From: an uncultured Bacilli bacterium
GTDB lineage: Bacteria > Bacillota_I > Bacilli_A > RFN20 > DUOF01
Assembly (NCBI GenBank): GCA_934101685.1
Contig: CAKORZ010000007.1
Span: 1 to 31,009, forward strand
Reading direction: 5' to 3'
DNA length: 31,009 bases
Every line of letters starts with the position of its first letter. The stretch's first letter is position 1. The translations under genes were made by a program, and so were the position numbers. Positions 17,535 through 25,249 of the stretch are shown here, piece after piece. The notes below the pieces were generated by a model. The model was given only the letters and a program-made list of their open reading frames with translations. It did not search any database and was not told the DNA's origin.

Positions 17535-17556
17535 TTAACCACATCCATACACAAAA

Positions 17557-17585
17557 ATTATAACATCTAAATATTCATATTACAA
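17557..17585 (-). promoter_or_regulatory. Promoter of the protease/pseudoprotease operon
   Basis: On the minus strand, TTGTAA and TATAAT are separated by exactly 17 nt, about 23 nt before the ATG at 17534. This is one of the best sigma-A-like matches in the window. Confidence 0.6.
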
Positions 17586-17627
17586 TCTAAAATTTGTATG
17601 CAAAACAATGCCAAAAATGGTTATTTT

Positions 17628-19712
17628 TTAATCAATTGCCTTTTTATTTAACAGTAACGAATTACTAACAACACTCACCGAACTAAGAGACATAGCTAAA
17701 CCTGCTACTATTGGCGATAGTATTCCTACCATTGCTAATGTAACACCAATAAGGTTATAAAAGAAAGCCCAAAATAAATTTTGCTTTATTTTTGTCATAG
17801 TAGCCTTTGATAATAAATAAGTTCTATAAATACTATTTAAATTATTATTCATAATAACAATATCCCCAGATTGTATAGCAATGTCTTTCCCACTAGACAT
17901 AGCAATTCCTACATCAGCATTTGCTAAAGATGGAGCGTCATTTATTCCATCTCCAACCATTGCAACAATTCCTTCACTCTTATATTTATCTATAATATCA
18001 AACTTATCACTAGGTAAAACTTCACTATAAGCATTATCTATTCCTACTTCTTTTGCAACTCTCTCACAAACTAATTTATTATCTCCACTTGCTAAAACTA
18101 CAGTAACATTATTTTCTTTTAGTTTAGTTACTACCTCCCTACATTCTTCCTTTATATGATCAGAAAAGTAAATAACACCAATTAACTCATCATCATATTT
18201 TACTACAACACAAGTTTTATCTTCACTTTCTACGCCTAACCATTTATTACTCCCTACTTTTATAGTTTTATTATTATAATTACCAGTTATTCCTTTTCCT
18301 GGTATTTCCTTAATATCTGTTATATTAACTTTATTTTTATTAAAAGTTTCTACAATAGTTTTAGCAAGTGGATGTGTAGATTTTTCCTCCAAGGAAGAAA
18401 CAACACTTTCAAACTCTTCTTTACTTATATTATATATTTTAACATCACTAATCTTTAATTTGCCTTCTGTAATAGTACCAGTCTTATCCATTACTATTGT
18501 TTTTAAATTTGAAAATTTCTCTAAAGCATCAGCATCCTTAATAAGGCTTCCTTCTTTTGCACACCTTCCCATTCCTACAATTAATGCAGTAGGGGTAGCT
18601 AACCCTAAAGAACAAGGACAAGCCACAACTAAAACTGCAACAGCTCTAGATACGCTTAAAGAAATATCCTTTAAAATTATATAATTAATAATAAAGGTTA
18701 ATATAGAAACAAAAATAATACTAGGAACAAAAATCGCCGATACTTTATCAGCTAATTTTTGTACTTTTGCTTTACTAGAATTAGCTTTCTCTACCATTTT
18801 AACAATTCCAGCTAAAACAGTTTCTTCCCCAACTTTACTAGCCCTAACCTCAATTATTCCTTCATTACAAGTAGTCCCACCATATACACTATCGTTAATA
18901 GTTTTATGTTTTAGTTCACTCTCACCAGTAAGCATACTCTCATCTATATAAGACTCTCCACTAACAATAACACCATCACTAGCAACATTTTCACCATTTC
19001 TAACTATAAATATATCATTTACTTTTAATTCACTAACATCAATTTCCTTTTGTTCATTATTAGTAATAACAGTAACCTTTACAGGCTTTAAATTAATTAA
19101 AGAATTAATGACTTCATTAGTTTTATTTTTAGACTTTAGCTCTAATAATTTTCCAAGATAAACTAAAGTAATAACAAATGCACAACTTTCAAAGTAATAC
19201 ATATGAATACCATTAATTAAGTTATATAAACTATAAAAATAAGCAACACTAGTTCCAAGCGCTACTAAAACATCCATACTAGGACTTTTATTCTTTATAC
19301 TTTCATATGCTCCTTTATAAAACTTATATCCTACAATAAATTGTATTGGAGTAACAAATGCTAATTGAAAATATCCATTATGAAAAATATTATTATGCTT
19401 ATTAATAAACATAAAAATCATCATAATTATAAAAGGAATAGTTAATATTAAAGAAAAAATAAAAGTATATAAAGTCATTTTATATTCTTTATTTTTATTA
19501 TTTTCATCAATAACATAATAACCACTTTTTTTAATTATTTTTACAATTTCTTTATAACTAATAATATTAGAATCATAAACTATATCAGCTTTACTAGTAG
19601 CGTAACTAACAAAAATACTCTCTATTCCTTTTTTATTTTTTAAAGCATTAGTGATTGCATTACTGCATCTAACACAATGCATACCACCAATTTTAAGAGT
19701 AATACTTTGCAT
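17628..19712 (-). CDS. copA: Copper-translocating P1B-type ATPase
   Basis: Membrane Cu(I) exporter. One N-terminal heavy-metal-associated domain carries GGMHCVRC (9-16). TGES (262-265) lies in the actuator domain, CPC (365-367) in the transmembrane metal site, DKTGT (409-413) is the phosphorylation site, and HP (THPLA) and GDGINDAP complete the ATP-binding domain. About eight membrane helices are visible. At 694 aa with a single HMA domain it is on the compact side. The start overlaps the copZ stop by one base (TAATG). It is the last gene of a seven-gene unit. Confidence 0.94.
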   Translation of the reverse strand: MQSITLKIGGMHCVRCSNAITNALKNKKGIESIFVSYATSKADIVYDSNIISYKEIVKIIKKSGYYVIDENNKNKEYKMTLYTFIFSLILTIPFIIMMIFMFINKHNNIFHNGYFQLAFVTPIQFIVGYKFYKGAYESIKNKSPSMDVLVALGTSVAYFYSLYNLINGIHMYYFESCAFVITLVYLGKLLELKSKNKTNEVINSLINLKPVKVTVITNNEQKEIDVSELKVNDIFIVRNGENVASDGVIVSGESYIDESMLTGESELKHKTINDSVYGGTTCNEGIIEVRASKVGEETVLAGIVKMVEKANSSKAKVQKLADKVSAIFVPSIIFVSILTFIINYIILKDISLSVSRAVAVLVVACPCSLGLATPTALIVGMGRCAKEGSLIKDADALEKFSNLKTIVMDKTGTITEGKLKISDVKIYNISKEEFESVVSSLEEKSTHPLAKTIVETFNKNKVNITDIKEIPGKGITGNYNNKTIKVGSNKWLGVESEDKTCVVVKYDDELIGVIYFSDHIKEECREVVTKLKENNVTVVLASGDNKLVCERVAKEVGIDNAYSEVLPSDKFDIIDKYKSEGIVAMVGDGINDAPSLANADVGIAMSSGKDIAIQSGDIVIMNNNLNSIYRTYLLSKATMTKIKQNLFWAFFYNLIGVTLAMVGILSPIVAGLAMSLSSVSVVSNSLLLNKKAID

Positions 19713-19915
19713 TAGATAACCTCATATCCTGCTTCTAAAATAGCTTTTTTAATTTCTTCTTCATTAGTTTTTTTCTCATTATATTCCACTACTACATTTT
19801 TATTTTCTAAACTAACTTTTTCTTTTTTTACTCCCTTAACACTCTTAACAGCCTTTTCAACATGTTTCTTACAATTTTCACACATCATTCCATTAACATT
19901 AATTGTTATTATCAT
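19712..19915 (-). CDS. copZ: Copper chaperone CopZ (HMA domain)
   Basis: A 67-aa single heavy-metal-associated domain with the Cu(I) site GMMCENC near the N-terminus and the typical ferredoxin-like pattern ending EAGYEVI. It would deliver copper to the HMA domain of CopA encoded immediately downstream. Two in-frame ATGs exist (19921 and 19915). The AGGAG site is 8 nt from the second but only 2 nt from the first, so 19915 is chosen. It lies 17 nt after the GNAT gene. Confidence 0.92.
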   Translation of the reverse strand: MIITINVNGMMCENCKKHVEKAVKSVKGVKKEKVSLENKNVVVEYNEKKTNEEEIKKAILEAGYEVI

Positions 19916-19932
19916 AAACATTTCTCCTTTTA

Positions 19933-20430
19933 TTATAAATTTTTACCATAATATAACACTAATGGTTTATCTTCTTCACTTTCATCAATTTCATACATTA
20001 AAAATGTCTTATAACCAAAATGAAAATAAATAGATAAGTTTCTTGTTTCTCTTGCCTCTGATCCTATAGTTATATACTTATAACCTTTATTTCTAGCATA
20101 TTCTTCGCCCATTTTAACAAGTTTAGAAATATGGCCTTTACCTTCATATTCTTCATCGCATCTGAATGCATTCATATTACAAATACATTTATCGTCACAT
20201 AATTTTTTTCTTCCTTTAACACACTTAACTTTAGAAGAAAAAACAACACTAATTTGAGCAATTACATCATTATTATCATTAACTGCTACAAAAGTTTTTA
20301 AATTACCATCTTTATTATGATTTATATATTCTTTTTTCCATCTAACCCACCTGTCATCATTAGGATGCTCTCTAATATCCTTATCCCATACATTTTCTAA
20401 ATCTTCCCTTGTTGCTTCTCTATAAATCAT
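19933..20430 (-). CDS. GNAT family N-acetyltransferase
   Basis: A 165-aa acetyl-CoA-dependent acetyltransferase fold: N-terminal YREATREDLENV, a strand with FVAVNDNNDVIAQISV, the acetyl-CoA loop in YEGKGHISKLV (R/Q-x-x-G-x-G/A position) and the C-terminal SIYFHFGYKTFL. A Cys-rich insert (KCVKGRKKLCDDKCICNM, about 73-90) before the CoA motif is unusual and could bind metal; that is speculation. ATG at 20430 follows AGGAGGTG. It lies between the HIT gene and copZ in the seven-gene operon. The substrate is unknown. Confidence 0.83.
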   Translation of the reverse strand: MIYREATREDLENVWDKDIREHPNDDRWVRWKKEYINHNKDGNLKTFVAVNDNNDVIAQISVVFSSKVKCVKGRKKLCDDKCICNMNAFRCDEEYEGKGHISKLVKMGEEYARNKGYKYITIGSEARETRNLSIYFHFGYKTFLMYEIDESEEDKPLVLYYGKNL

Positions 20431-20441
20431 AAAAGCACCTC

Positions 20442-20927
20442 CTACTTCTTAGAATACTCTTTTACTAAACTTCTAACATTATTTACTTTTTCTTCATCAT
20501 ATACATATTTTTTCCTAGGTTTAACAAAATTATTAGAGCCTCTCTCTTCATAAGAATATCTAGGTATTAGTTGAACATGATAATGGTTATTTGGTCCATC
20601 ACACATTGTGCACAAATACACTCTCTCACACTTATAAACTTCCTTAATAATATTCATCAAAGCCTTACTATACCTAATAATTTTTTCATTTAATTCATCA
20701 GGTGCCTCACTCATATCATGATAATGAGTAATAGATGAAATCATCATATGTCCTTCTGCTCTTGGATTAGGAACATATAAGCATTCAATATCTTCATCTT
20801 TATATATCTCTAACTTACTAGAATCACCAAAAAAAGCACCATTTGTTCTTCTATCTAAACAAGTTGGGCATACACCATTGTCTACTAATTCATTCATACT
20901 GAGTTTTAATAAATCTTTATCTTCCAT
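20442..20927 (-). CDS. HIT-family nucleotide hydrolase/transferase
   Basis: A 161-aa histidine-triad protein. The catalytic motif is HYHVQLIPR (115-123), the HxHxQ form found in Ap4A-hydrolase and GalT-related branches, preceded by a C..C pair (CTMC, about 106-109). A further CPTC (20-23) near the N-terminus suggests a zinc site. The upstream GHMMISSITHYHDMSE is the usual strand-helix of HIT proteins. The frame runs to 20957, but the first ATG there lies in the previous gene; ATG at 20927 with GAGGAG is chosen. It starts 4 nt after the kinase stop. Confidence 0.85.
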   Translation of the reverse strand: MEDKDLLKLSMNELVDNGVCPTCLDRRTNGAFFGDSSKLEIYKDEDIECLYVPNPRAEGHMMISSITHYHDMSEAPDELNEKIIRYSKALMNIIKEVYKCERVYLCTMCDGPNNHYHVQLIPRYSYEERGSNNFVKPRKKYVYDEEKVNNVRSLVKEYSKK

Positions 20928-20931
20928 AATT

Positions 20932-21444
20932 TCACTCCTCAAAGAAAAGATCAGCAATATCCTTTAAATACTCACCTTTCTTTAACTCTATTTTATATCT
21001 AGCAGTTGTATTATTTACATTTTTTTCATACAATTTTTTAAAGTTTTCTTCACTAGCATTACTCTCAATAAAATTATCTTGATTTCCTCTATTTTTCATT
21101 CTTCTAGCATACTCTTCTCTTGCATCTAATGGAGCATACACTAAGCAATAATCCATACCCTTATTAATAATATAATTAAGAATTTTTTCATGATATGATA
21201 AAAGAATACATTTACCCTTTTCTAATTCTTCATCTATTCTTTTAATAATATACTCACTAGAATCAGTATTAACTACACCATTTCTATTAAGTTTTCCTCT
21301 TTCTAATTCCTCATTAGAAGCATTAAAAAGACCATATTTATATTTAGCCCTTTCATCATCTAAATCAACAAATCTAGAATCTGTACTAGCTAAATAAGTT
21401 TTACCAACAGCAGGTCCACACACAATAACTCTAACATTTTTCAC
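20932..21444 (-). CDS. P-loop nucleotide/nucleoside kinase-like protein
   Basis: A 170-aa protein with an N-terminal Walker A CGPAVGKT (9-16), then FVDLDDE, a Walker-B-like GKCILLSYHE, and a LID-like segment rich in Arg (REEYARRMKNRGNQ), resembling small dNMP/nucleoside kinases often seen in phages and Firmicutes. It starts with GTG at 21444, 2 nt after the HD gene stop, with a GGGGGT site. The position among HD, HIT and phosphatase genes supports a nucleotide substrate, but the exact one is not readable. Confidence 0.7.
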   Translation of the reverse strand: MKNVRVIVCGPAVGKTYLASTDSRFVDLDDERAKYKYGLFNASNEELERGKLNRNGVVNTDSSEYIIKRIDEELEKGKCILLSYHEKILNYIINKGMDYCLVYAPLDAREEYARRMKNRGNQDNFIESNASEENFKKLYEKNVNNTTARYKIELKKGEYLKDIADLFFEE

Positions 21445-21446
21445 TA

Positions 21447-22082
21447 TTATTTACCCCCTATCTTATTGTTTTTAGCGTAATCTAAAACACTTTCAAAGTT
21501 TTTATCATCTTTAAAATGATATCTATCACACTCAATCCACATACTAGACCATGAATCTTCTTTACTCATAAAATACTGTACTCTTTCATCTTTACAAATT
21601 GGATTACTATCTTGATTCTTTAATTCAACAGTCTTTTCTTCATCATATAACTTACATTGTAAATCACACTCTAACTTATCGATGTGATAAGCAAATAAAG
21701 CTTCCTTAGTAACCCTTGCATCAAATTCTAATACTAAACTATTAATTTCTTCTTTATTCATTAAATTCTTTAACACTTCTTTTACTGCCTTATGCCCCAT
21801 AATTTCTTTTTCTTCTTTACTAATTTCATAAGGAGTTAAATCTCCAATTAATATTTCTTCAAGTTCATGACACGCTAACATAAATAAAACTTTTTTTAAA
21901 TCTAAATCATATTTATATTCACTATACATTGCTATTGCTAACATTTGTGTCCCATAAATATGTTCTGCAATACTCTCTACTCTCTCCTTATTAACTCCCC
22001 ATTTAATCCAACCAGTTCTTACAACATTTTTTAATTTATTACACAAAACATAAAATTCTATAACATTACTTTCCTTACTCAT
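21447..22082 (-). CDS. HD-domain 5'-deoxynucleotidase-like protein (YfbR/HDDC2 type)
   Basis: A 211-aa HD-superfamily protein: RTGWIKWGV, ESIAEHIYGTQML (first His, H41), CHELEEILIGDLTP (the HD position reads H72-E73, followed by the family's E-x-x-x-GD), and a C-terminal Asp helix FAYHIDKLECDLQ. These match the YfbR/HDDC2 group that dephosphorylates deoxynucleoside monophosphates. The HE in place of HD is noted and may be a subfamily variant. ATG at 22082 (RBS AAGGAG, 8 nt) is preferred over 22088. It overlaps the phosphatase gene by 8 nt. Confidence 0.82.
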   Translation of the reverse strand: MSKESNVIEFYVLCNKLKNVVRTGWIKWGVNKERVESIAEHIYGTQMLAIAMYSEYKYDLDLKKVLFMLACHELEEILIGDLTPYEISKEEKEIMGHKAVKEVLKNLMNKEEINSLVLEFDARVTKEALFAYHIDKLECDLQCKLYDEEKTVELKNQDSNPICKDERVQYFMSKEDSWSSMWIECDRYHFKDDKNFESVLDYAKNNKIGGK

Positions 22083-22587
22083 TTTCATTCTCCTTTACTT
22101 CAAAACATATAATAGATGCATTTCCCATTGCCATCCAAGTGACCCATTCTTTCTCCTTAAAAAAGTACGCTGCCATTGCATATGAAATAGAACTATGCCC
22201 TACAAACAAAATATTTTCTTCTTTACTACTATTATTTATAACTTCATTTATTAAACTTTTTACTCTATCAAAAAATTCTTTACTTCCCTCTACATCTTTA
22301 CAAGAATAATTCATATTTAAATAATTCTTAAACCATTCTTCTTTATCATTATCTCTTAAAGAAGCTATTTTACTTCTTTCATTTAATTCCTTTTTAACTT
22401 CAAATTGTTTATTTAATACTTTACTAATAATCTCACTACTTTGAATACATCTAGTCGTAGGGCTACTATATATTTTACCTATATTGCATTTCTTCAAATA
22501 CTCACTAGAAAACTTAACTTGCTTTTTACCAAGCCTAGTTAATTTTTCTTTGTTGTAATCTCCATGTCTCATAAGATATATACGCAT
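22075..22587 (-). CDS. Histidine phosphatase family protein (phosphoglycerate mutase-like)
   Basis: A 170-aa member of the RHG superfamily. The phosphorylated His is in MRHGD at the N-terminus, YSSPTTRCIQSS gives the conserved Arg, and FVGHSS provides the second His near residue 130. At this length it is a minimal domain, as in SixA/CobC/GpmB-like phosphatases rather than a glycolytic mutase. It opens a seven-gene operon ending with copA. ATG at 22587 with GGTGAT. The substrate may be a nucleotide or a sugar phosphate given its neighbours; that is inference. Confidence 0.85.
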   Translation of the reverse strand: MRIYLMRHGDYNKEKLTRLGKKQVKFSSEYLKKCNIGKIYSSPTTRCIQSSEIISKVLNKQFEVKKELNERSKIASLRDNDKEEWFKNYLNMNYSCKDVEGSKEFFDRVKSLINEVINNSSKEENILFVGHSSISYAMAAYFFKEKEWVTWMAMGNASIICFEVKENENE

Positions 22588-22602
22588 ATTATCACCAAGA
22601 CA

Positions 22603-22631
22603 ATTATATTACATTTTAAATTATTATTGAA
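22603..22631 (-). promoter_or_regulatory. Promoter of the phosphatase-to-copA operon
   Basis: On the minus strand, TTCAAT, a 17-nt spacer and TATAAT lie about 15 nt upstream of the ATG at 22587. The leader would be very short. The -35 box starts right behind the stop of the upstream membrane-protein gene. Confidence 0.5.
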
Positions 22632-23444
22632 CTATTGTTCGCTTAATTTATCTGCTCTAGAATTTCTTATTTTAATAACAAGTTCTCCTAAGAAAAAGTA
22701 AAATACAGCTATTAACCCCATAATAAATAAAACTAATAAACATGCTAAAGTTTGATTATAATTACCTAACTTCAAAATATTCCATACTTTATGAGAATCA
22801 AATATAAAATAAGGATACCATGTTTTTAAAATAAACTTCCCTCTAATAAAGGTAATAATAGAATATGTTAAAGGAAGTATTAAAAATAAAATACTATTTT
22901 TATATTTTAGTTTTCTATCATCATTTAAAAATACTGCTATAAGAATTCCAATAAGAGGAGTAACAATATGATAAAATAAATCTCTCAAATTAGAAATAAC
23001 AAAATATTTATTAGTCCATACTTGTAATCTATATATTCCACTAACAAAAGATCCAAAAACAACTATTCCAACAAAAAATAAAAGTGTAGATAAAGAACAT
23101 ACAATTAAAGGATGCGTTACTTTCTTCTCCAATTTTTTTAAATTAAAAACTTTTGATATTCCTACAATTAATGCCCATATTCCCAATAATCCATTAGATA
23201 TTTGTGTTAAAAAGCAAAAATTATTCCAAGTAGAAAATTTAAACTTTTTAGTTGCAGAATTTACACTTTTTCCTCCAGACACATTATTACTTTTAAATTG
23301 TGGAACCCCTCCATTTTTCTTAACTCCACCCATTGCTTTAATCCCACTTGCAGTATAAAACTCACTATAAAAAAACAAGAACACTAAAATAGCTAATACT
23401 ATAAATAAGATTCCAAATATAATTTGTTTCTTTTTAGATTTCAT
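22632..23444 (-). CDS. Pr6Pr / FAR-17a/AIG1-like six-helix membrane protein
   Basis: A 270-aa integral membrane protein with an N-terminal helix, a roughly 45-residue polar Gly/Ser/Lys-rich loop, and further helices totalling about six to seven. Segments resemble the Pr6Pr family: FCFLTQISNGLLG (family 'YFTNLSNxL'), LFYHIVTPLIGIL (family 'LHHxVTPLL') and LPLTYSIITFIRGKF followed by WYPYFIFD. The function of this family is not established. ATG at 23444 has a GAGGG site. It is transcribed away from the plus-strand HD gene. Confidence 0.7.
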   Translation of the reverse strand: MKSKKKQIIFGILFIVLAILVFLFFYSEFYTASGIKAMGGVKKNGGVPQFKSNNVSGGKSVNSATKKFKFSTWNNFCFLTQISNGLLGIWALIVGISKVFNLKKLEKKVTHPLIVCSLSTLLFFVGIVVFGSFVSGIYRLQVWTNKYFVISNLRDLFYHIVTPLIGILIAVFLNDDRKLKYKNSILFLILPLTYSIITFIRGKFILKTWYPYFIFDSHKVWNILKLGNYNQTLACLLVLFIMGLIAVFYFFLGELVIKIRNSRADKLSEQ

Positions 23445-23565
23445 TTTTAGTCCCTCATTTCCTACTCATTTAATTATACTTCATTTAAAAAAATAAATAC
23501 TAAAATAACTATAATATTGTTAATTGAAAATATTAAAAATATTTCAAGATTATCTTAAATCAATG

Positions 23566-23571
23566 TATAAT
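23566..23571 (+). promoter_or_regulatory. Candidate -10 box for the HD/GNAT plus-strand pair
   Basis: TATAAT 26 nt before the ATG at 23597, with a weak TTCAAG -35 candidate (23543-23548) at 17 nt spacing. Confidence 0.45.
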
Positions 23572-23596
23572 ATTTTTATGTAAGGAGAATGTTAAA

Positions 23597-24256
23597 ATGC
23601 TAGAAAATTATATAGAAGAATTAAAGCCATATGTTATTGATTTATTTAAAAACGATTCTTCAGGTCATGATATAAGTCATTTAGAAAGAACTATGAATAT
23701 TGCTTTGTATCTGCAAAAAAAAGAAGGTGGAGATAGAATTATTATTGGAATATCTGCTTTTTTACACGATGTACATAGAATAATGCAAAATGAAAGTAAA
23801 GTATTTGTTTCCCCAAAAGATTCTTTAAGTAAAGTAAAAGATATTTTAAGCCATACTAATTTAACTAAAGAGCAAATTGAAAAAATATGTTATTGCATTG
23901 AATATCACGAAGAATATAATTGGAACGGAAACAATGTTAATGATATAAACACTCTAATTTTGCAAGATGCTGATAATTTAGATGCCATTGGTGCTATAGG
24001 TATAGGAAGAACATTCTCTTATAGTGGAGCCCATAACATTCCTATGTATGATAGTACTATCCCCTTAAATGAAAATAATGACTATTCAGAATCCACAAAA
24101 AATGATCCCTCCACTATTCATCATTTCTATCACAAATTATTTAAACTAAAAGAAAATATGAATACTAAAACAGCAAAAAAACTAGCTATTAAAAGAACTA
24201 AATACATGGAAAACTTTATTAAAGAATTTCTAGATGAATGGAATGGAAATAAATAA
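23597..24256 (+). CDS. HD-domain hydrolase, YpgQ/YedJ-like
   Basis: A 219-aa HD-domain phosphohydrolase. Metal-binding elements are HDISHLERT (first His), FLHDVHR (the HD pair), EYHEEYN and the hallmark LQDADNLDAIGAIGIGR with the final Asp. This last block is characteristic of the YpgQ/YedJ group; B. subtilis YpgQ is reported to hydrolyse (d)NTPs to monophosphates. ATG at 23597 follows AAGGAG. The GNAT-like frame begins 25 nt downstream, so the two are probably co-transcribed. Confidence 0.87.
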   Translation: MLENYIEELKPYVIDLFKNDSSGHDISHLERTMNIALYLQKKEGGDRIIIGISAFLHDVHRIMQNESKVFVSPKDSLSKVKDILSHTNLTKEQIEKICYCIEYHEEYNWNGNNVNDINTLILQDADNLDAIGAIGIGRTFSYSGAHNIPMYDSTIPLNENNDYSESTKNDPSTIHHFYHKLFKLKENMNTKTAKKLAIKRTKYMENFIKEFLDEWNGNK

Positions 24257-24281
24257 TAATTTGGAAAGAGTTTTTTATCAT

Positions 24282-24737
24282 ATGAAAATATATAATTAAA
24301 AAAATAAAATTGAATTTTTAGAAGAAGTTGCAAAGTTAGAATATAATGAATGGGCAGATTCTAAAAATTATAATACAGAAAAACGCCTTAAAAATAAAAT
24401 AAACAAAATAAAAGAACTATTATCTAATAAATATTTCTGTAAATTAATTTTGGTTGATAATAAAGAATTGATTGGATTTATATCTATTTTCCCAAGTGAT
24501 TGTGATGAAGAGGAAAATCTTACACCTTGGTACGCAACAATGTATATAAAAGAAAAATATAGAGGAAAAGGTTATTCTAGAATACTAAATGATACTATTT
24601 TAAAAGAAGCAAATAATAGAGGATTTGACAAATTATATTTAAAAACAAATTTGAATAATTATTATGAAAAATTTGGTGCTACCTATATAAAAACATTAAA
24701 ATCAGGAGAAAATTTATATTATATAAACACTAAATAA
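24282..24737 (+). pseudogene. GNAT-family acetyltransferase interrupted by TAA at codon 6
   Basis: From ATG at 24282 the frame reads MKIYN, then TAA (24297-24299), then continues open as KNKIEFLEEVAKLEYNEW through a full GNAT domain to 24737. The domain contains LIGFISIFPS, MYIKEKYRGKGYS (acetyl-CoA loop R-G-K-G) and YYEKFGATYIKT. The total of 151 codons is a normal GNAT length, and TAA differs from Leu TTA by one base, so this looks like a recent nonsense mutation or a sequence error. Translation could also restart at a non-ATG codon such as TTG 24450, which would lose about 56 residues. GGAAAG lies before the ATG. Confidence 0.65.
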
Positions 24738-25050
24738 CAAATTACAATTCATTAAAATTTTTTATATAATTTAACTGATGATTTTTCATCTTCGACTAAA
24801 AGTCTCTTCTACTAGCTAACACTAAAGTATTATATATTCTTCTATTTTCTTTGTATTTTTTCATACTGTATCTGCATAATCAAAAAAAGTAGCAACGTAC
24901 AGCTATTTCTAGCTAATCCTACTAAAAGGACGTTTACTACTTATAGATATTTTATATTAGTAAATTATTAAAATCAATACCCATTATAAAAAAGGAGTTA
25001 ATAATAATTTAGATTCTTTATAATTTGTAGTCAAAGGCAAAATTTATAAT
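24738..25050. other. Gene-free intergenic stretch
   Basis: About 310 bp between the convergent GNAT remnant and the tRNA terminator. No open frame, RNA gene or repeat could be supported on either strand. A small hairpin GATGATTTTTCATC (about 24777-24790) lacks a T tail. Short translated snippets on both strands end quickly in stops. It could be decayed coding sequence, but nothing is recognisable. Confidence 0.5.
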
Positions 25051-25078
25051 AAAAAATCCTAGAGTCTCTAGAAAAAAA
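25051..25078 (-). terminator. Terminator of the tmRNA-tRNA transcript
   Basis: On the minus strand TCTAGA, loop GAC, TCTAGG (one T-G pair) followed by ATTTTTT, directly downstream of tRNA-Gly. Confidence 0.7.
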
Positions 25079-25085
25079 TCAATTT

Positions 25086-25159
25086 TGGAGCAGACAAGGG
25101 GAATCGAACCCCCACAACAAGCTTGGGAAGCTTGTGTTCTACCACTAAACTATGTCTGC
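25086..25159 (-). tRNA. tRNA-Gly (anticodon CCC)
   Basis: A 74-nt cloverleaf with encoded CCA: acceptor GCAGACA/TGTCTGC, D-arm GTTTAGTGGTAGAAC, anticodon stem CAAGC/GCTTG with loop TTCCCAA (anticodon CCC, reads GGG), 4-nt variable loop, T-arm GGGGG/CCCCT with loop TTCGATT. It follows tRNA-Asn by 3 nt. The CCC anticodon is the rarer glycine isoacceptor in low-GC genomes. Confidence 0.95.
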
Positions 25160-25162
25160 ATA

Positions 25163-25238
25163 TGGCGCCTAGTGTAGGACTCGAACCTACGACCGATCGG
25201 TTAACAGCCGATTGCTCTACCGACTGAGCTAACTAGGC
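25163..25238 (-). tRNA. tRNA-Asn (anticodon GTT)
   Basis: A 76-nt cloverleaf with encoded CCA: acceptor GCCTAGT/ACTAGGC, D-arm GCTC..GAGC, anticodon stem ATCGG/CCGAT with loop CTGTTAA (anticodon GTT), T-arm GTAGG/CCTAC with loop TTCGAGT. It sits 11 nt downstream of the tmRNA 3' end, in the same transcript. Confidence 0.97.
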
Positions 25239-25249
25239 ATTTTTAATAT

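Noticed and set aside
17586..17627. Possible terminator after copA (CCATTTTTGG and GCATTGTTTTGC)
   Set aside because: Stems of only 3 bp and no proper T tract; not strong enough to call.
24841..24960. Short translated snippets resembling a recombinase start (KVATYS on the plus strand) or transposase-like text (YVATFFD on the minus strand) next to the tRNA genes
   Set aside because: Each is under a dozen residues, flanked by stops, with no start codon, no supporting motif and no terminal repeats. This is not enough to claim a mobile-element relic.
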